A stretch of DNA of 64,000 nucleotides from a virus. Shown here piece by piece: positions 17,830 through 26,174 of the stretch; position 1 is the stretch's first letter, and every line of letters begins with the position of its first letter. The translations under genes and the position numbers were made by a program. The stretch lies in the IMG/VR virus record IMGVR_UViG_3300017991_000103, positions 1 through 64,000 of that record. One strand, 5' to 3'. The notes beneath the pieces were generated by a model that was given only the letters and a program-made list of their open reading frames with translations, did no database searches and had not been told where the DNA came from.

Positions 17830-18219
17830 ATGGCTCGAACGACAGTAGAAGAGGTAAACGAGATTTTGGAAGAGGACGGTAATTCAACCAAACTTGCGGC
17901 AATGCTTATAGCAGCAAATGCTTTGGTGACTGATGTTGTTGGAAGTGATACCACAATAACGGACACGTTAAAAGAAGAGATTGAGAGGTGGTTGACTGCA
18001 CATCTTTATGTTACTACAGTTAAAAGAGGAACAATGGCTGCTATGGAAAAGATAGGTGGTGGGCCAGCACCGAGTATAGAATTTGCTAATCTTGGTAGAG
18101 GGCTAAAATCGACCACTTATGGTAATACAGTTCTTGAGCTTGACACCACTGGTAAGTTTGCGGCACTTGGTAATAAGAAAGCTAGGGTTACAGCTTTTAC
18201 TAGCTTCACTTATGATTAG
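17830..18219 (+). CDS. Head-tail connector (adaptor-like) protein
   Basis: 129 residues, starting at the base after the preceding stop. An N-terminal helical bundle (VEEVNEILEEDG, AAMLIAANALVTDVV, EEIERWLTAHLYVT) and a C-terminal part with FANLGRGLKSTTYGNTVLELDTTGKFA resemble gp6/gp15-type adaptors that dock on the portal. Position as first gene after the cargo block, followed by a stopper-like and a completion-like gene, supports this. The call rests mainly on architecture and order. Confidence 0.65.
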   Translation: MARTTVEEVNEILEEDGNSTKLAAMLIAANALVTDVVGSDTTITDTLKEEIERWLTAHLYVTTVKRGTMAAMEKIGGGPAPSIEFANLGRGLKSTTYGNTVLELDTTGKFAALGNKKARVTAFTSFTYD

Positions 18220-18229
18220 GAGTTTATAA

Positions 18230-18595
18230 ATGGGAGCATTTCAAAATCTATCTGAAGTATTTGCTGTGCAAACGGCTGTATACTGGGGTGGACCTGAAAA
18301 TGATGGCTATGGGGGCTTTACCTGGGATGAGCCTGTAGAAATCGACGTGAGATGGGATGAGGTAAGTGAATTGGTTACTGATGCTAAAGGACAAGAAGTT
18401 GTATCAAAAGCAAAGGTTATTGTTGCGCAAGACGTTGATTTAAACGGTATACTGTTTCTTGGAGAACTAACAGATTTGGACTCTGACCAGGAAGGTGACC
18501 CACTCACTGTTGATGGTGCATATCCTATAATAAGGGTAGATAAAATACCTGCTCCACTAAGTACTGATGATTTTTTTAGGATGGTGTATTTATAA
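18230..18595 (+). CDS. Head-tail stopper-like protein
   Basis: 121 residues, beta-rich: QTAVYWGGPENDGYGG, then VEIDVRWDEVSE, and VSKAKVIVAQDVDLNGILFLG resemble the small barrel stopper/joining proteins (gp16, HK97 gp10-neighbour class) that close the portal channel. AGGAG lies upstream of ATG 18230. The stop overlaps the next start as TAATG. Confidence 0.6.
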   Translation: MGAFQNLSEVFAVQTAVYWGGPENDGYGGFTWDEPVEIDVRWDEVSELVTDAKGQEVVSKAKVIVAQDVDLNGILFLGELTDLDSDQEGDPLTVDGAYPIIRVDKIPAPLSTDDFFRMVYL

Positions 18596-19221
18596 TGCCT
18601 AGGTCTAAGAGTTATAGAGGTGGAGCACCTGGTCATTTTAAAATACCTAAGACCGGTATTGGCTTGCAAGGGTTAGACGAGGTTATAAATAACGTACAGA
18701 CTGAGATTGATAAAGTGAAAGATAGAACGATGTCTGGGCTTCTTAGAGCGGCTGCACTTGTCAGAAAGGACATGGATGAAACACCACCTGTGATTCCCGT
18801 TGATTTAGGTAATTTGAGTAATAGTTGGTTTGTTGCAACTTCTCGTGGTGCAGTTGCAAGAGGAAGAAAGCCGAAGTTTAGAAAAAGTAAGAGGGGTTCA
18901 GAACAAACTGCTGATGTTAATAAACTGCAACAAGGACATGTTGAAGCTATAGTAAAAGCGCATATGATGCTTTCTACAGCTAAAGGTGAAGCAATAGCTA
19001 TGGGATTTAGTGCTTATTACGCACCGTATGTTCATGAAAATTTACAAGCCAAATTTAAAAGGCCTAATTCTGGTGCTAAGTTTTTTCAGGCCGCACTTCG
19101 TAGAAATAAACGGAAGATACTTCAGTTGATTGCATTTGAAGCTGAAATGAGGGCAACCGGATATGCAACAGGTGGAGCTGGTCGTGCTGTTAGAAGTGAG
19201 ATAAAGAAAGAGTTTGAATAA
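18595..19221 (+). CDS. Tail completion / HK97 gp10-like protein
   Basis: 208 residues with a family-like core: ISGLQGLDEVINNVQTEIDK-type helix, RAAALVRKDMDETPPVIPVDLGNLSNSWFV near 45-80, then a positively charged loop and AYYAPYVHENLQAKF near 145, where the YAxYVHE motif is typical of HK97 gp10-type proteins. These link the head connector to the tail. It lies in the expected order between the stopper and the tail terminator genes. Confidence 0.75.
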   Translation: MPRSKSYRGGAPGHFKIPKTGIGLQGLDEVINNVQTEIDKVKDRTMSGLLRAAALVRKDMDETPPVIPVDLGNLSNSWFVATSRGAVARGRKPKFRKSKRGSEQTADVNKLQQGHVEAIVKAHMMLSTAKGEAIAMGFSAYYAPYVHENLQAKFKRPNSGAKFFQAALRRNKRKILQLIAFEAEMRATGYATGGAGRAVRSEIKKEFE

Positions 19222-19616
19222 TGAATGCACCAAGTGTAGATATAAAAGATATGCTTGAAGATGAAACTAGTTTAGGATTAACCTTTGCTACCAATCTGTT
19301 TATCGGAAGGATACCAGATGCACCTGATGATTGTGTGGTAATTGTGGATACATCAGGTTTTGCTCAAGACCTCACCTTTGATAAGGCCGAAAAATATGAG
19401 AGACCTTCAGTTCAAATAATGGTTAGGAACAATGATTATTTAACAGGATTTGACCTTTTGAACGATATTAAAGATGTACTTCATGGTAAAGGACACACGA
19501 CTGTTAACGGAGCGTACTACTCCGTTATAATGTGCGCAGATGCACCCTCGTTTCTCAACTGGGATGAGAACAATAGGGCGCACTTCGTACTAAATATTGA
19601 TATGCAAAGGAGGTGA
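19221..19616 (+). CDS. Tail terminator-like protein
   Basis: 131 residues. FIGRIPDAPDDCVVIVDTSGF, YERPSVQIMVRNNDYLTGFDLLNDIKDVLHG and the closing FVLNIDMQRR match the small alpha/beta tail terminator or minor capsid family that caps the tail tube at its head-proximal end. It overlaps the previous stop (TAATG) and lies just before the tail tube gene, the usual order. Confidence 0.72.
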   Translation: MNAPSVDIKDMLEDETSLGLTFATNLFIGRIPDAPDDCVVIVDTSGFAQDLTFDKAEKYERPSVQIMVRNNDYLTGFDLLNDIKDVLHGKGHTTVNGAYYSVIMCADAPSFLNWDENNRAHFVLNIDMQRR

Positions 19617-19621
19617 ACTGT

Positions 19622-20059
19622 ATGTCTGATGCTTTTTCAGGTGTAGGTACCCAGTTCAGAAGGTGGAATACGAGTACTGGGCAGTGGGATAGTATCGCTG
19701 AAATTAACAGCATTGAAGGTCCCACTATGACCAGGGAAACCATTGATGTTACCAGCTTGGATTCTACGGATGGGTATAGGGAGTTCATAACTAGTTTCAG
19801 AGATGGTGGAACGGTTACCCTGAATATGAATTTCACTCGTGATGGGTATGAAACTATGAAGGATGACTTTGAAGATGAAGACCTTCAAAACTATGAAATT
19901 GTCCTTCCAGATGATGACAACACGAGCTTTGAATTTCAGGGATTGGTTACTGAGTGTCCCTTGTCAATATCGGCCGACGACAAGGTTGGCTCAACCGTGG
20001 CAATCAAGGTTAGTGGGTCTGTTACAGTGAATAGCGGAAGTGGTCCTAGCCCGGGCTAA
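19622..20059 (+). CDS. Major tail tube protein
   Basis: 145 residues. Beta-rich with IAEINSIEGPTMTRETIDVT, the conserved strand-turn of lambda V/GTA-type tube proteins, then FRDGGTVTLNMNFTRDGYE and a C-terminal VAIKVSGSVTV strand. A strong AAAGGAGGTGAAC precedes ATG 19622, fitting high expression. A hairpin follows the gene at 20065-20087. A related protein is encoded on the other strand at 34546-35265, sharing the SIEGP...DVT.LD core. Confidence 0.82.
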   Translation: MSDAFSGVGTQFRRWNTSTGQWDSIAEINSIEGPTMTRETIDVTSLDSTDGYREFITSFRDGGTVTLNMNFTRDGYETMKDDFEDEDLQNYEIVLPDDDNTSFEFQGLVTECPLSISADDKVGSTVAIKVSGSVTVNSGSGPSPG

Positions 20060-20064
20060 TAACT

Positions 20065-20087
20065 TAATAACCTAATCAAGGTTATTA
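20065..20087 (+). terminator. Hairpin after tail tube gene
   Basis: TAATAACCT (20065-20073) and AGGTTATTA (20079-20087) form a perfect 9-bp stem with a 5-nt AATCA loop. There is no T tract, so it is more likely a 3'-end processing or stabilising element, or a weak attenuator between the abundant tube protein and the chaperone gene, than a full terminator. Confidence 0.5.
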
Positions 20088-20109
20088 TACATAGAAAGGA
20101 AATGTAATC

Positions 20110-20535
20110 ATGGCTTTCCTAAATAGACAAGATTTATTAAAGAAAGTTGAGTTGAAAATTGAGAAGGTGGAGTTTCCAGACAATACACATGTATTTGTTA
20201 GAGAAATGACTGGTAGGGAACGCGACCGGTATGAAAGATGGGTCATGGCAAATGAAAGAGAAGATGAACAGGGTAATTTAACCTTTGAACGGTCTCTTGA
20301 AGATTTGCGTGCGAAGTTGGCTGTAAATACAGTATGTGATGAACATGGCGATTTGCTCTTGACTGAGGAAGATATTACAATACTTAGCACACGAATGCCA
20401 GCATGGAAAATGCAATTAATTGTAAATGCCGCCCATAAGGTAAATAAAATAAGTAGGGAAGAACAAGAGGCTTTGGTAAAAAACTTAAAAGGCGACCAAC
20501 CAGAAGATTCTTCTTCAGACTCTGTGAAAAGTTAG
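20110..20535 (+). CDS. Tail assembly chaperone (gpG-like)
   Basis: 141 residues, between the tube and tape-measure genes. VFVREMTGRERDRYERWVM near residue 25 and LLTEEDITILSTRMP near 83 fit the chaperone family that coats the tape measure during tail assembly. Near its 3' end a heptanucleotide A AAA AAC lies in frame, from which a -1 shift would extend it into the gpT-like frame to make the longer GT form. AGAAAGGAAATG precedes ATG 20110. Confidence 0.82.
   Translation: MAFLNRQDLLKKVELKIEKVEFPDNTHVFVREMTGRERDRYERWVMANEREDEQGNLTFERSLEDLRAKLAVNTVCDEHGDLLLTEEDITILSTRMPAWKMQLIVNAAHKVNKISREEQEALVKNLKGDQPEDSSSDSVKS
20478..20484 (+). promoter_or_regulatory. Programmed -1 frameshift site A_AAA_AAC
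   Basis: AAAAAAC is positioned as X XXY YYZ in the gpG frame (codons GTA AAA AAC). After a -1 slip, reading continues as L-K-R-R-P-T and stays open to 20792, joining GFAHPDHLLEQL and LSEWMAFYE, which are typical gpT residues. No stimulatory pseudoknot was identified by eye. Site and open frame are seen; slippage is inferred from the family's behaviour. Confidence 0.8.
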
Positions 20536-20792
20536 GCTTTGCTCATCCAGACCATTTACTTGAGCAGTTAACTTCTTCCCAGTTATCTGAATGGATGGCT
20601 TTTTATGAAATTGAAGTTAAAGACACCAATAGTGGTTTGAACGAATATAAGAACAAGATTGGTGGTCGCCATAAAGAAGAAAAGAAGCCTAAAAAGCAAA
20701 CGGTTGAAGAACAAAAAGCAATATTGATGGCAATGGTTAAAGCTGGTGAGGTTAGAGATGGTAAAAAGCCTAAAAGGAAGAGGCGAAAATAA
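20484..20792 (+). CDS. gpT-like extension made by -1 frameshift
   Basis: The -1 frame after the slip site encodes about 102 residues with KLGFAHPDHLLEQLTSSQLSEWMAFYE-type sequence, the hallmark of lambda gpT and its relatives, then a basic Lys/Arg tail (KKPKRKRRK). A separate start at ATG 20595 would begin in the middle of this conserved block and is not credible. The fusion G-T protein would be about 227 residues and recruits the tube protein to the tape measure. Confidence 0.75.
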   Translation, partial: LKRRPTRRFFFRLCEKLGFAHPDHLLEQLTSSQLSEWMAFYEIEVKDTNSGLNEYKNKIGGRHKEEKKPKKQTVEEQKAILMAMVKAGEVRDGKKPKRKRRK

Positions 20793-23700
20793 ATGATTAA
20801 TGTTGGTGGTTTAATAGCCTTCTTAGGTCTTGATACCAGTCAAGCTGAGTCTAGTGTTGCAGGGATGAAGACTCAACTTGCAGGACTTGGCACTGCTGGA
20901 ACTCGAACTTTTTTTAATATGCAACATGCAGTTGGTGGATTTAGCAAAGGTCTTCAACATGGTATGAAGATGTCTGCTGAGATGCAAGGGTTGATGATTG
21001 GTATGGCCATCAACCCATTCACCATTGCTATTGGTGGTGCAGCTTTATTCACAGCAGGGGTCAAAAAGACTATAGAGGTTGCGTCTGAATTTGAAAAAGA
21101 GTGGGCAAATGTGACAACGTTATTACACATGAGTGCTCAGGATATGAATGAGTTTAGACGGGAATTAATGTTAACCAATCCTGAACTTGGTAAAATCACT
21201 GAGTTGTCTAAAGCTATGTATCAGGCTTTGTCTGCTTCAGTTAAACCTGCTGAGTCGGTTGAATCTGTTGGTCATGCAGCTATGTTTGCAAAGGCTGCTT
21301 TGACTTCGCAGTTTGATTCAATAGATGTTGGGACGACAGTTATAAATGCGTATGGTATGGAAATCGACCGACTGTCAAATGTATACGATGTGTTATTCAA
21401 AACTATTGAACTTGGGAAAACTACTGGTGAAGAGTTAGCAGGAACTTTTGGAAGAGTTATTCCTGTTGCGGCTGCATTAAATGTTCCACTTGAAGATTTG
21501 GCTGCGGTTACTGCCACTTTAACTAGAGGTGGTTTATCTACGGATGAAGCTATTACTTCTTTAAGGCAAACTCTTGCACAGTTTTTAAGCCCCTCCAAGC
21601 AAGCTAAAGATTTAGCTGCTGAACTTGGTGTTGAGTTGTCTGCTGAAGCAATACAGGCTAAAGGTTTAGCGAAAGCACTTGCTGACTTAGCTGCTAAATC
21701 ACAAAATAATTCTGAAGCAATAGGTGTATTTTTTGAAAATATACGAGCATTAATTGGTGTTTTAGCTTTAACTGGTGCGCAAGCTGATGACTTAGCTGAA
21801 ATTCAGGAAAAGTTGAAGAATTCATCTGGTTCGGTCAGAATTGCATTTGAAAAGCAAACTGATACTTTACGGTCACAGCTAGAAATACTTGGTGCGGTGA
21901 TAGAACGGTATGAAACACTGTTTGGTTTACGCCCAACAAATTGGATTAAAAACTGGGTTAAAGGTATAAATAAAGATTTGACTGATATGTTGTATATGCT
22001 TGCTGATTTTGACATGTCTATGGAAAATCTTGGTGAAAATATACTCGAACTAACGTTTAATTTGCGTAAACTAGCTTTTGAGTTTAGTACAGGTGGACCT
22101 GGAGCTGTGCGTATTGGTACGTTTGCTTTCAAAAAGGCTGCCGAATGGAATATGGAACTTAACTTATGGATACTTAGAAATATAATGGGTATGCAAGAGT
22201 ACCATAAGTTGGCTAAACTTATGATAACAAACTTTCCTGATATAGAGTCACTAATACCGGGTGATGTTTTTAAAGTTTCTTTCACCAAGAAAGAAACGAA
22301 TGAGCGTTTACGACAAATAGATATGATGTTTGCTAAGCTAAGAGAGAAACCTGGTTTTAAATTCACCGAAGAGTTACGTGATGAACTAGAAAGACTTGAA
22401 GAAGATTTACCTGAACTTGAAATTAAAGCTCGGTATAGTAGTGATTTTGAACAAGAGAAACAGTTACTTATACATAATTACAAGAAACTTATGGATATGT
22501 TTGAAGGATATGAAAAGGCTAAATTAATTATATTTGAGTCTTTCCAAGCTGAAAAGACTATACTTAATCGTAAGTTTAGTGAGAAGGAAAAGGAATTTAT
22601 AAAGAGTGTTGAACTTGAGTATTTAAAATCTACAAATAATATACTCGAAGCAAACAAACGTGAATATGAGATGGCTGCAGAGGCTGCTAGAAATAGAATA
22701 GACAGTGAACAAGAGTTGAATAGGGTATTAAACTGGTATAGAGAGATACGAGAATCAAAGGACGAAGAGTATTATGACAAAAAGAGGGAGTATGAAGAAG
22801 AACTATTTTCTGATTTACGCGAGTTACACGATTCATTCTATATGAACGATATTGAGCAGGTCAATCTTTGGTATACACAGCAGAAGCGAATATTTATGTT
22901 ACTTACTGATGATGCCGATAAGCTTAGGGAATCTTTAGAACTACTTGCTGAAGTACGTGAAGCGAAAATTGATGTTATAGGTGATAGAGAAGCAAAACAG
23001 GTTGAAGATTTTATTCAAGAAGTTACAGATGAATATAACCAATTGTTTAAAACAAAGAAGAAATTACTTTTAGATGAACATATTAATAGAGTAAACATGG
23101 CTGCGGCTATTATAGAAAATGAGAAGGAATTTCAAACAACGTTATTTCAGTTGGAAATGATATACGCAGAAAAGAAAAGACAATTGCAGTGGGATATGGT
23201 GAAGTTTTCACAGCGAACTGCAGAGGCTATGGAAGATGCGTTTTCAATGTTCTTTGTTGATGCTATGAAAGGGGAGCTTGATGGTCTAAGAGAGTATTTT
23301 ATAGCATTTCTTGAAGCGTTGCAGAAAGCTGTATCAGAAATACTCGGACAGCTTATGAAAGAACTTTTCATGGGTAAGGGTGATGAACTTGGTGGTTTAT
23401 TTGGTGCGGTATTTAGTGGTTTAGGTTTTAGTTTAGGTGGACCATCTGCAGCTCAACAACAGATTGCGGTGTATCAAACACAAGGAGCAGTAAGTGCTTT
23501 TTCAAATGTGTCAGCAGTTCCAAGTTTTGCTAAAGGTGGTGTTGTTACTAATTTTGCGGCTGGTGGTTTGGTAGATAAGCCGGTTGTGTTTCCTATGCAA
23601 CGCGGTGCAGGAGTTATGGGTGAAGCTGGTCCTGAAGCGGTCGTGCCTCTTTCCAGAACTTCTAGTGGAGAACTTGGGGTCAAAACTACTGATACTAAAC

Positions 23701-23861
23701 AGGATAAGCCTTTAACTATACAACTTAATATAGCTGCACTTGATTCCAAGAGTTTTGTAGAGTTTACTAGAAGGAATCCGAATGCTATAATTGGTCCCTT
23801 TGTGGAAGCTTTACAGAGAGGACATTCACAATTAAGAACAGTAATCAAGGAGACTAGATAG
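20793..23861 (+). CDS. Tail tape measure protein
   Basis: 1022 residues, the longest gene in the window, directly after G/GT. Residues 1-110 include a hydrophobic helix (GLMIGMAINPFTIAIGGAALFTAG). Residues 110-350 match the TP901-type core (FRRELMLTNPE, LSASVKPAESVE, GLSTDEAITSLRQTLAQFLSP). Long charged coiled-coil stretches follow. The C-terminal part has Gly-rich FAKGGVVTNFAAGGLV and MGEAGPEAVVPLSR, a standard tape-measure ending. The length sets that of a long non-contractile tail. Confidence 0.95.
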   Translation: MINVGGLIAFLGLDTSQAESSVAGMKTQLAGLGTAGTRTFFNMQHAVGGFSKGLQHGMKMSAEMQGLMIGMAINPFTIAIGGAALFTAGVKKTIEVASEFEKEWANVTTLLHMSAQDMNEFRRELMLTNPELGKITELSKAMYQALSASVKPAESVESVGHAAMFAKAALTSQFDSIDVGTTVINAYGMEIDRLSNVYDVLFKTIELGKTTGEELAGTFGRVIPVAAALNVPLEDLAAVTATLTRGGLSTDEAITSLRQTLAQFLSPSKQAKDLAAELGVELSAEAIQAKGLAKALADLAAKSQNNSEAIGVFFENIRALIGVLALTGAQADDLAEIQEKLKNSSGSVRIAFEKQTDTLRSQLEILGAVIERYETLFGLRPTNWIKNWVKGINKDLTDMLYMLADFDMSMENLGENILELTFNLRKLAFEFSTGGPGAVRIGTFAFKKAAEWNMELNLWILRNIMGMQEYHKLAKLMITNFPDIESLIPGDVFKVSFTKKETNERLRQIDMMFAKLREKPGFKFTEELRDELERLEEDLPELEIKARYSSDFEQEKQLLIHNYKKLMDMFEGYEKAKLIIFESFQAEKTILNRKFSEKEKEFIKSVELEYLKSTNNILEANKREYEMAAEAARNRIDSEQELNRVLNWYREIRESKDEEYYDKKREYEEELFSDLRELHDSFYMNDIEQVNLWYTQQKRIFMLLTDDADKLRESLELLAEVREAKIDVIGDREAKQVEDFIQEVTDEYNQLFKTKKKLLLDEHINRVNMAAAIIENEKEFQTTLFQLEMIYAEKKRQLQWDMVKFSQRTAEAMEDAFSMFFVDAMKGELDGLREYFIAFLEALQKAVSEILGQLMKELFMGKGDELGGLFGAVFSGLGFSLGGPSAAQQQIAVYQTQGAVSAFSNVSAVPSFAKGGVVTNFAAGGLVDKPVVFPMQRGAGVMGEAGPEAVVPLSRTSSGELGVKTTDTKQDKPLTIQLNIAALDSKSFVEFTRRNPNAIIGPFVEALQRGHSQLRTVIKETR

Positions 23862-23862
23862 T

Positions 23863-24471
23863 ATGGCTAAGTTTCCAGAGTACTCGAGTATTTCAATAAC
23901 ACCTAGGGTTGTTGTTAAAATACGGTGGAAGACTTTAAAGACCCAATTTAATGATGAGTCTGTTGAAAAACGCCGGCAGAAATGGCTTTATCCGCGTAGG
24001 GATGTTATTGTTAGATACAATCATATACCGAAGTCAGACGGAGAAACTTTATGGGAATTCTATAATGCAAGGAAAGGCTCTTACAGTTCGTTTAACTTCT
24101 TTTTACCTGAGCCAGAAATGAGTTACCCAACATACACGGGAGAATATGTGGGCGAAGGAGATGGAAGCACAACCGATTTTAATATGCCGTGTAAAAGTGC
24201 GGTTACCCATACTATATATATAGATGGTGTTGCCCAAAATGATGGTTCTGATTATAATTATACAGTTGGTGGTGGCACTGATGGTGCAGATAAGATAGAT
24301 TTTGATGACAGTGCAATGGTCACACCCAGTGATGGTTCAATAATAACCGCTGACTTTCAGGGTATACTAAAGATTCGATGCACCTTTGCAGAGGACATAT
24401 TTGAGTTTGAAACATTTAGGGATTTATTTGTATCCACAGGTGTTGAGTTAAGAGGGGTATTGAACGAATGA
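23863..24471 (+). CDS. Distal tail protein (DUF2460-like)
   Basis: 202 residues following the tape measure. PEYSSISITPRVVVKIRWKT, WEFYNARKGSYSSFNFFLPEP (fold region), GDGSTTDFNMPCKSA and FAEDIFEFETFRDLFVSTGVELRGV agree with DUF2460-type proteins, which form the tail-end ring in GTA-like tails. The following genes are the matching tip components. AATCAAGGAGAC lies before ATG 23863. Confidence 0.8.
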   Translation: MAKFPEYSSISITPRVVVKIRWKTLKTQFNDESVEKRRQKWLYPRRDVIVRYNHIPKSDGETLWEFYNARKGSYSSFNFFLPEPEMSYPTYTGEYVGEGDGSTTDFNMPCKSAVTHTIYIDGVAQNDGSDYNYTVGGGTDGADKIDFDDSAMVTPSDGSIITADFQGILKIRCTFAEDIFEFETFRDLFVSTGVELRGVLNE

Positions 24472-25001
24472 GGTCTCTTGTTTCTGCAGTCGTTTCTGAG
24501 TTGCAAAGTTCAGAAGTCCGTATATTTCACTTACTGGATATTGAGATAGAAGGCACTCATTTCAGATATACTGATTGTGACATTCCACTAGTCGTTGGTG
24601 GTGATAAGTATGTTCCTAGAGCTTTCTTTGCTGATGCAGCTATGCACTCGTCTGAAGAAATAGTGGATAAGTTCACTGTTGATGTAGATAATGTTGATAG
24701 GGTTTTGGTAAACACATTTGTTGGTGGTTCCCCACGTAATGGTACACTTACATACAGTATTGTTCTTTTAGATGAAAACCATAATATAGTATCTTATGAC
24801 GTTTTAGAATCAACCTTAGAGTCATACTGGGAGAGTGATTCCGAAGTCCAAGACCTCCAGCCTGTAGCTGGTATAGGTGATACTGTATTAGGAATGTGGG
24901 AGTATAATGCAACGACTGGTGGTATAATGCCATCAGCTTCAATAGGTGAAGAAGATTACTGGGAGTATAATGAGACAACCGGTGGGATAATGCCAAAGTG
25001 A
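24468..25001 (+). CDS. Tail tip protein, N-terminal half (lambda gpL / DUF2163-like) with fibre-like tail
   Basis: Residues 1-115 match the N-terminal domain of gpL/DUF2163 tip proteins: VRIFHLLDIEIEGTHFRYTDCDIPLVVGGDKYVPR and KFTVDVDNVDRVLVNTFV. The usual continuation (FEGEI strand and cysteine domain) is absent here and is encoded at 28466-28846. Instead the chain ends with two near repeats, MWEYNATTGGIMP and YWEYNETTGGIMP, as in tail-fibre-associated proteins. It appears that the gene was interrupted by an inserted fibre module. ATGA overlap with the preceding gene. Confidence 0.72.
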   Translation: MRSLVSAVVSELQSSEVRIFHLLDIEIEGTHFRYTDCDIPLVVGGDKYVPRAFFADAAMHSSEEIVDKFTVDVDNVDRVLVNTFVGGSPRNGTLTYSIVLLDENHNIVSYDVLESTLESYWESDSEVQDLQPVAGIGDTVLGMWEYNATTGGIMPSASIGEEDYWEYNETTGGIMPK

Positions 25002-25012
25002 GGTAATGTTTT

Positions 25013-25375
25013 ATGTCTACTAAAGCACCGCATCCACGCGCTGACCAGGATGGAGACCTTGGTACTTCTTCGTATAGGTGGAATTATCTCTATGCCATAG
25101 TTTTGGCTGCAAGTGGAACAAAGTCTAAAAATACTGAAGATATAATTGACCATGTTGATGCAACTGCACCTCACTCTGGGCATGTTGACGTTACTGGTGA
25201 TACTATGTCTGGTCAATTAAATGTGCCTAATTTGAGAATTGGAGACAACGGTAAGTTATTTTTGGTAACTGATGAGTCTGCGTATTTCATTGTTAATATC
25301 CAGTCTGATAGTAGTTGTTTGTTGGAATACTGGGATACAAACAGGGATGCTAGTAATCCAATAGCTCAGTTTTAA
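25013..25375 (+). CDS. Fibre-like tail protein
   Basis: 120 residues. YRWNYLYAIVLAASG, DHVDATAPHSGHVDVTGDTMSGQLNV and GDNGKLFLVTDE resemble fibre or appendage modules in which the DTMSGQLNV strand recurs. The chain ends without a receptor-binding domain, so it may be a linker or one subunit of a multi-part fibre. GAGG is near ATG 25013. It lies in the insert that splits the tip gene. Confidence 0.55.
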   Translation: MSTKAPHPRADQDGDLGTSSYRWNYLYAIVLAASGTKSKNTEDIIDHVDATAPHSGHVDVTGDTMSGQLNVPNLRIGDNGKLFLVTDESAYFIVNIQSDSSCLLEYWDTNRDASNPIAQF

Positions 25376-25390
25376 ATAAGGAGAATTGTT

Positions 25391-26161
25391 ATGAAAGTGA
25401 TTAAACGAATTCTTAAAGCGGTATTGGTGAGTACAGCATTCGTGCCGATACTGTTCTGTCTATTCGCAGGTCTGGTGTTCGCAGCCTACATTGGTAGTGA
25501 CTTGGATATGGATGTCGACCGTGATGGGACTCAGGATATACACCTTGTGTATGACGGCACGTATATGGCTCTGCTCTTCGGTTCAGAGGACGACCCAACA
25601 TCCGCAAGTGCAAGAGGTATTAGGTACTCGACCGGTGACCTTGAGTATAACGATTCAGGTTCATGGGCTGATATTGGTTCTGGTGGTGGTAGTGAAACGA
25701 AGGCAATTGTACTTGACTGGCGCGGAGCGATAGGTGAAACTAATCTTGATAAGGTTTGGTTTGTGCAGGAGCGTGATGGTGCACGAATATCGGCCTCACG
25801 TGCAAATCAGAGTGGTGATGCTAATGTATCTTCTGACTTGTATTTGCCATTCAGACTACCTGAAGACTTTGACTCTTGGTATGACGGTGGAGCGAATGTG
25901 TCTATTGATGTGTATCGTGATGGAACGGTTGACACAATGACTCTAACTATATATGATAGTAATGAAGATGCCGATGACGGTGTTAACGCGGCCGATGTAG
26001 AACCTTCGTCAGACACGACATGGGAAACAAAGACTGACACTCTTACCGAGACTGACTATACTGCTGGTGAATGGTGCTATGCAAAGCTGTCATGCCAGCT
26101 TGATGATGCAATCGAAGTGAATGCCGCTCGGTTTTATCTAAAATACGATACGGCAGAATAA
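25391..26161 (+). CDS. Secreted or membrane-anchored fibre-like protein
   Basis: 256 residues. N-terminal MKVIKRILKAVLVSTAFVP followed by a hydrophobic core to FAA looks like a Sec signal peptide or a signal anchor, unexpected for a virion protein. Then DMDVDRDGTQDIHLVYDGTY, GIRYSTGDLEYNDSGSW and a carbohydrate-binding-like beta segment (WFVQERDGARISASRAN, PEDFDSWYDGG, ARFYLKYDT). Base composition appears more GC-rich than the neighbours, suggesting transfer. AAGGAG precedes ATG 25391. Function unknown. Confidence 0.55.
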   Translation: MKVIKRILKAVLVSTAFVPILFCLFAGLVFAAYIGSDLDMDVDRDGTQDIHLVYDGTYMALLFGSEDDPTSASARGIRYSTGDLEYNDSGSWADIGSGGGSETKAIVLDWRGAIGETNLDKVWFVQERDGARISASRANQSGDANVSSDLYLPFRLPEDFDSWYDGGANVSIDVYRDGTVDTMTLTIYDSNEDADDGVNAADVEPSSDTTWETKTDTLTETDYTAGEWCYAKLSCQLDDAIEVNAARFYLKYDTAE

Positions 26162-26174
26162 AGGGGGGCTAAAC

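Noticed and set aside
20595-20792. Independent 65-residue gene after gpG
   Set aside because: Its start is inside the gpT core (LSEWMAFYE) and the frame is open back to the slip site; it is the frameshift extension.
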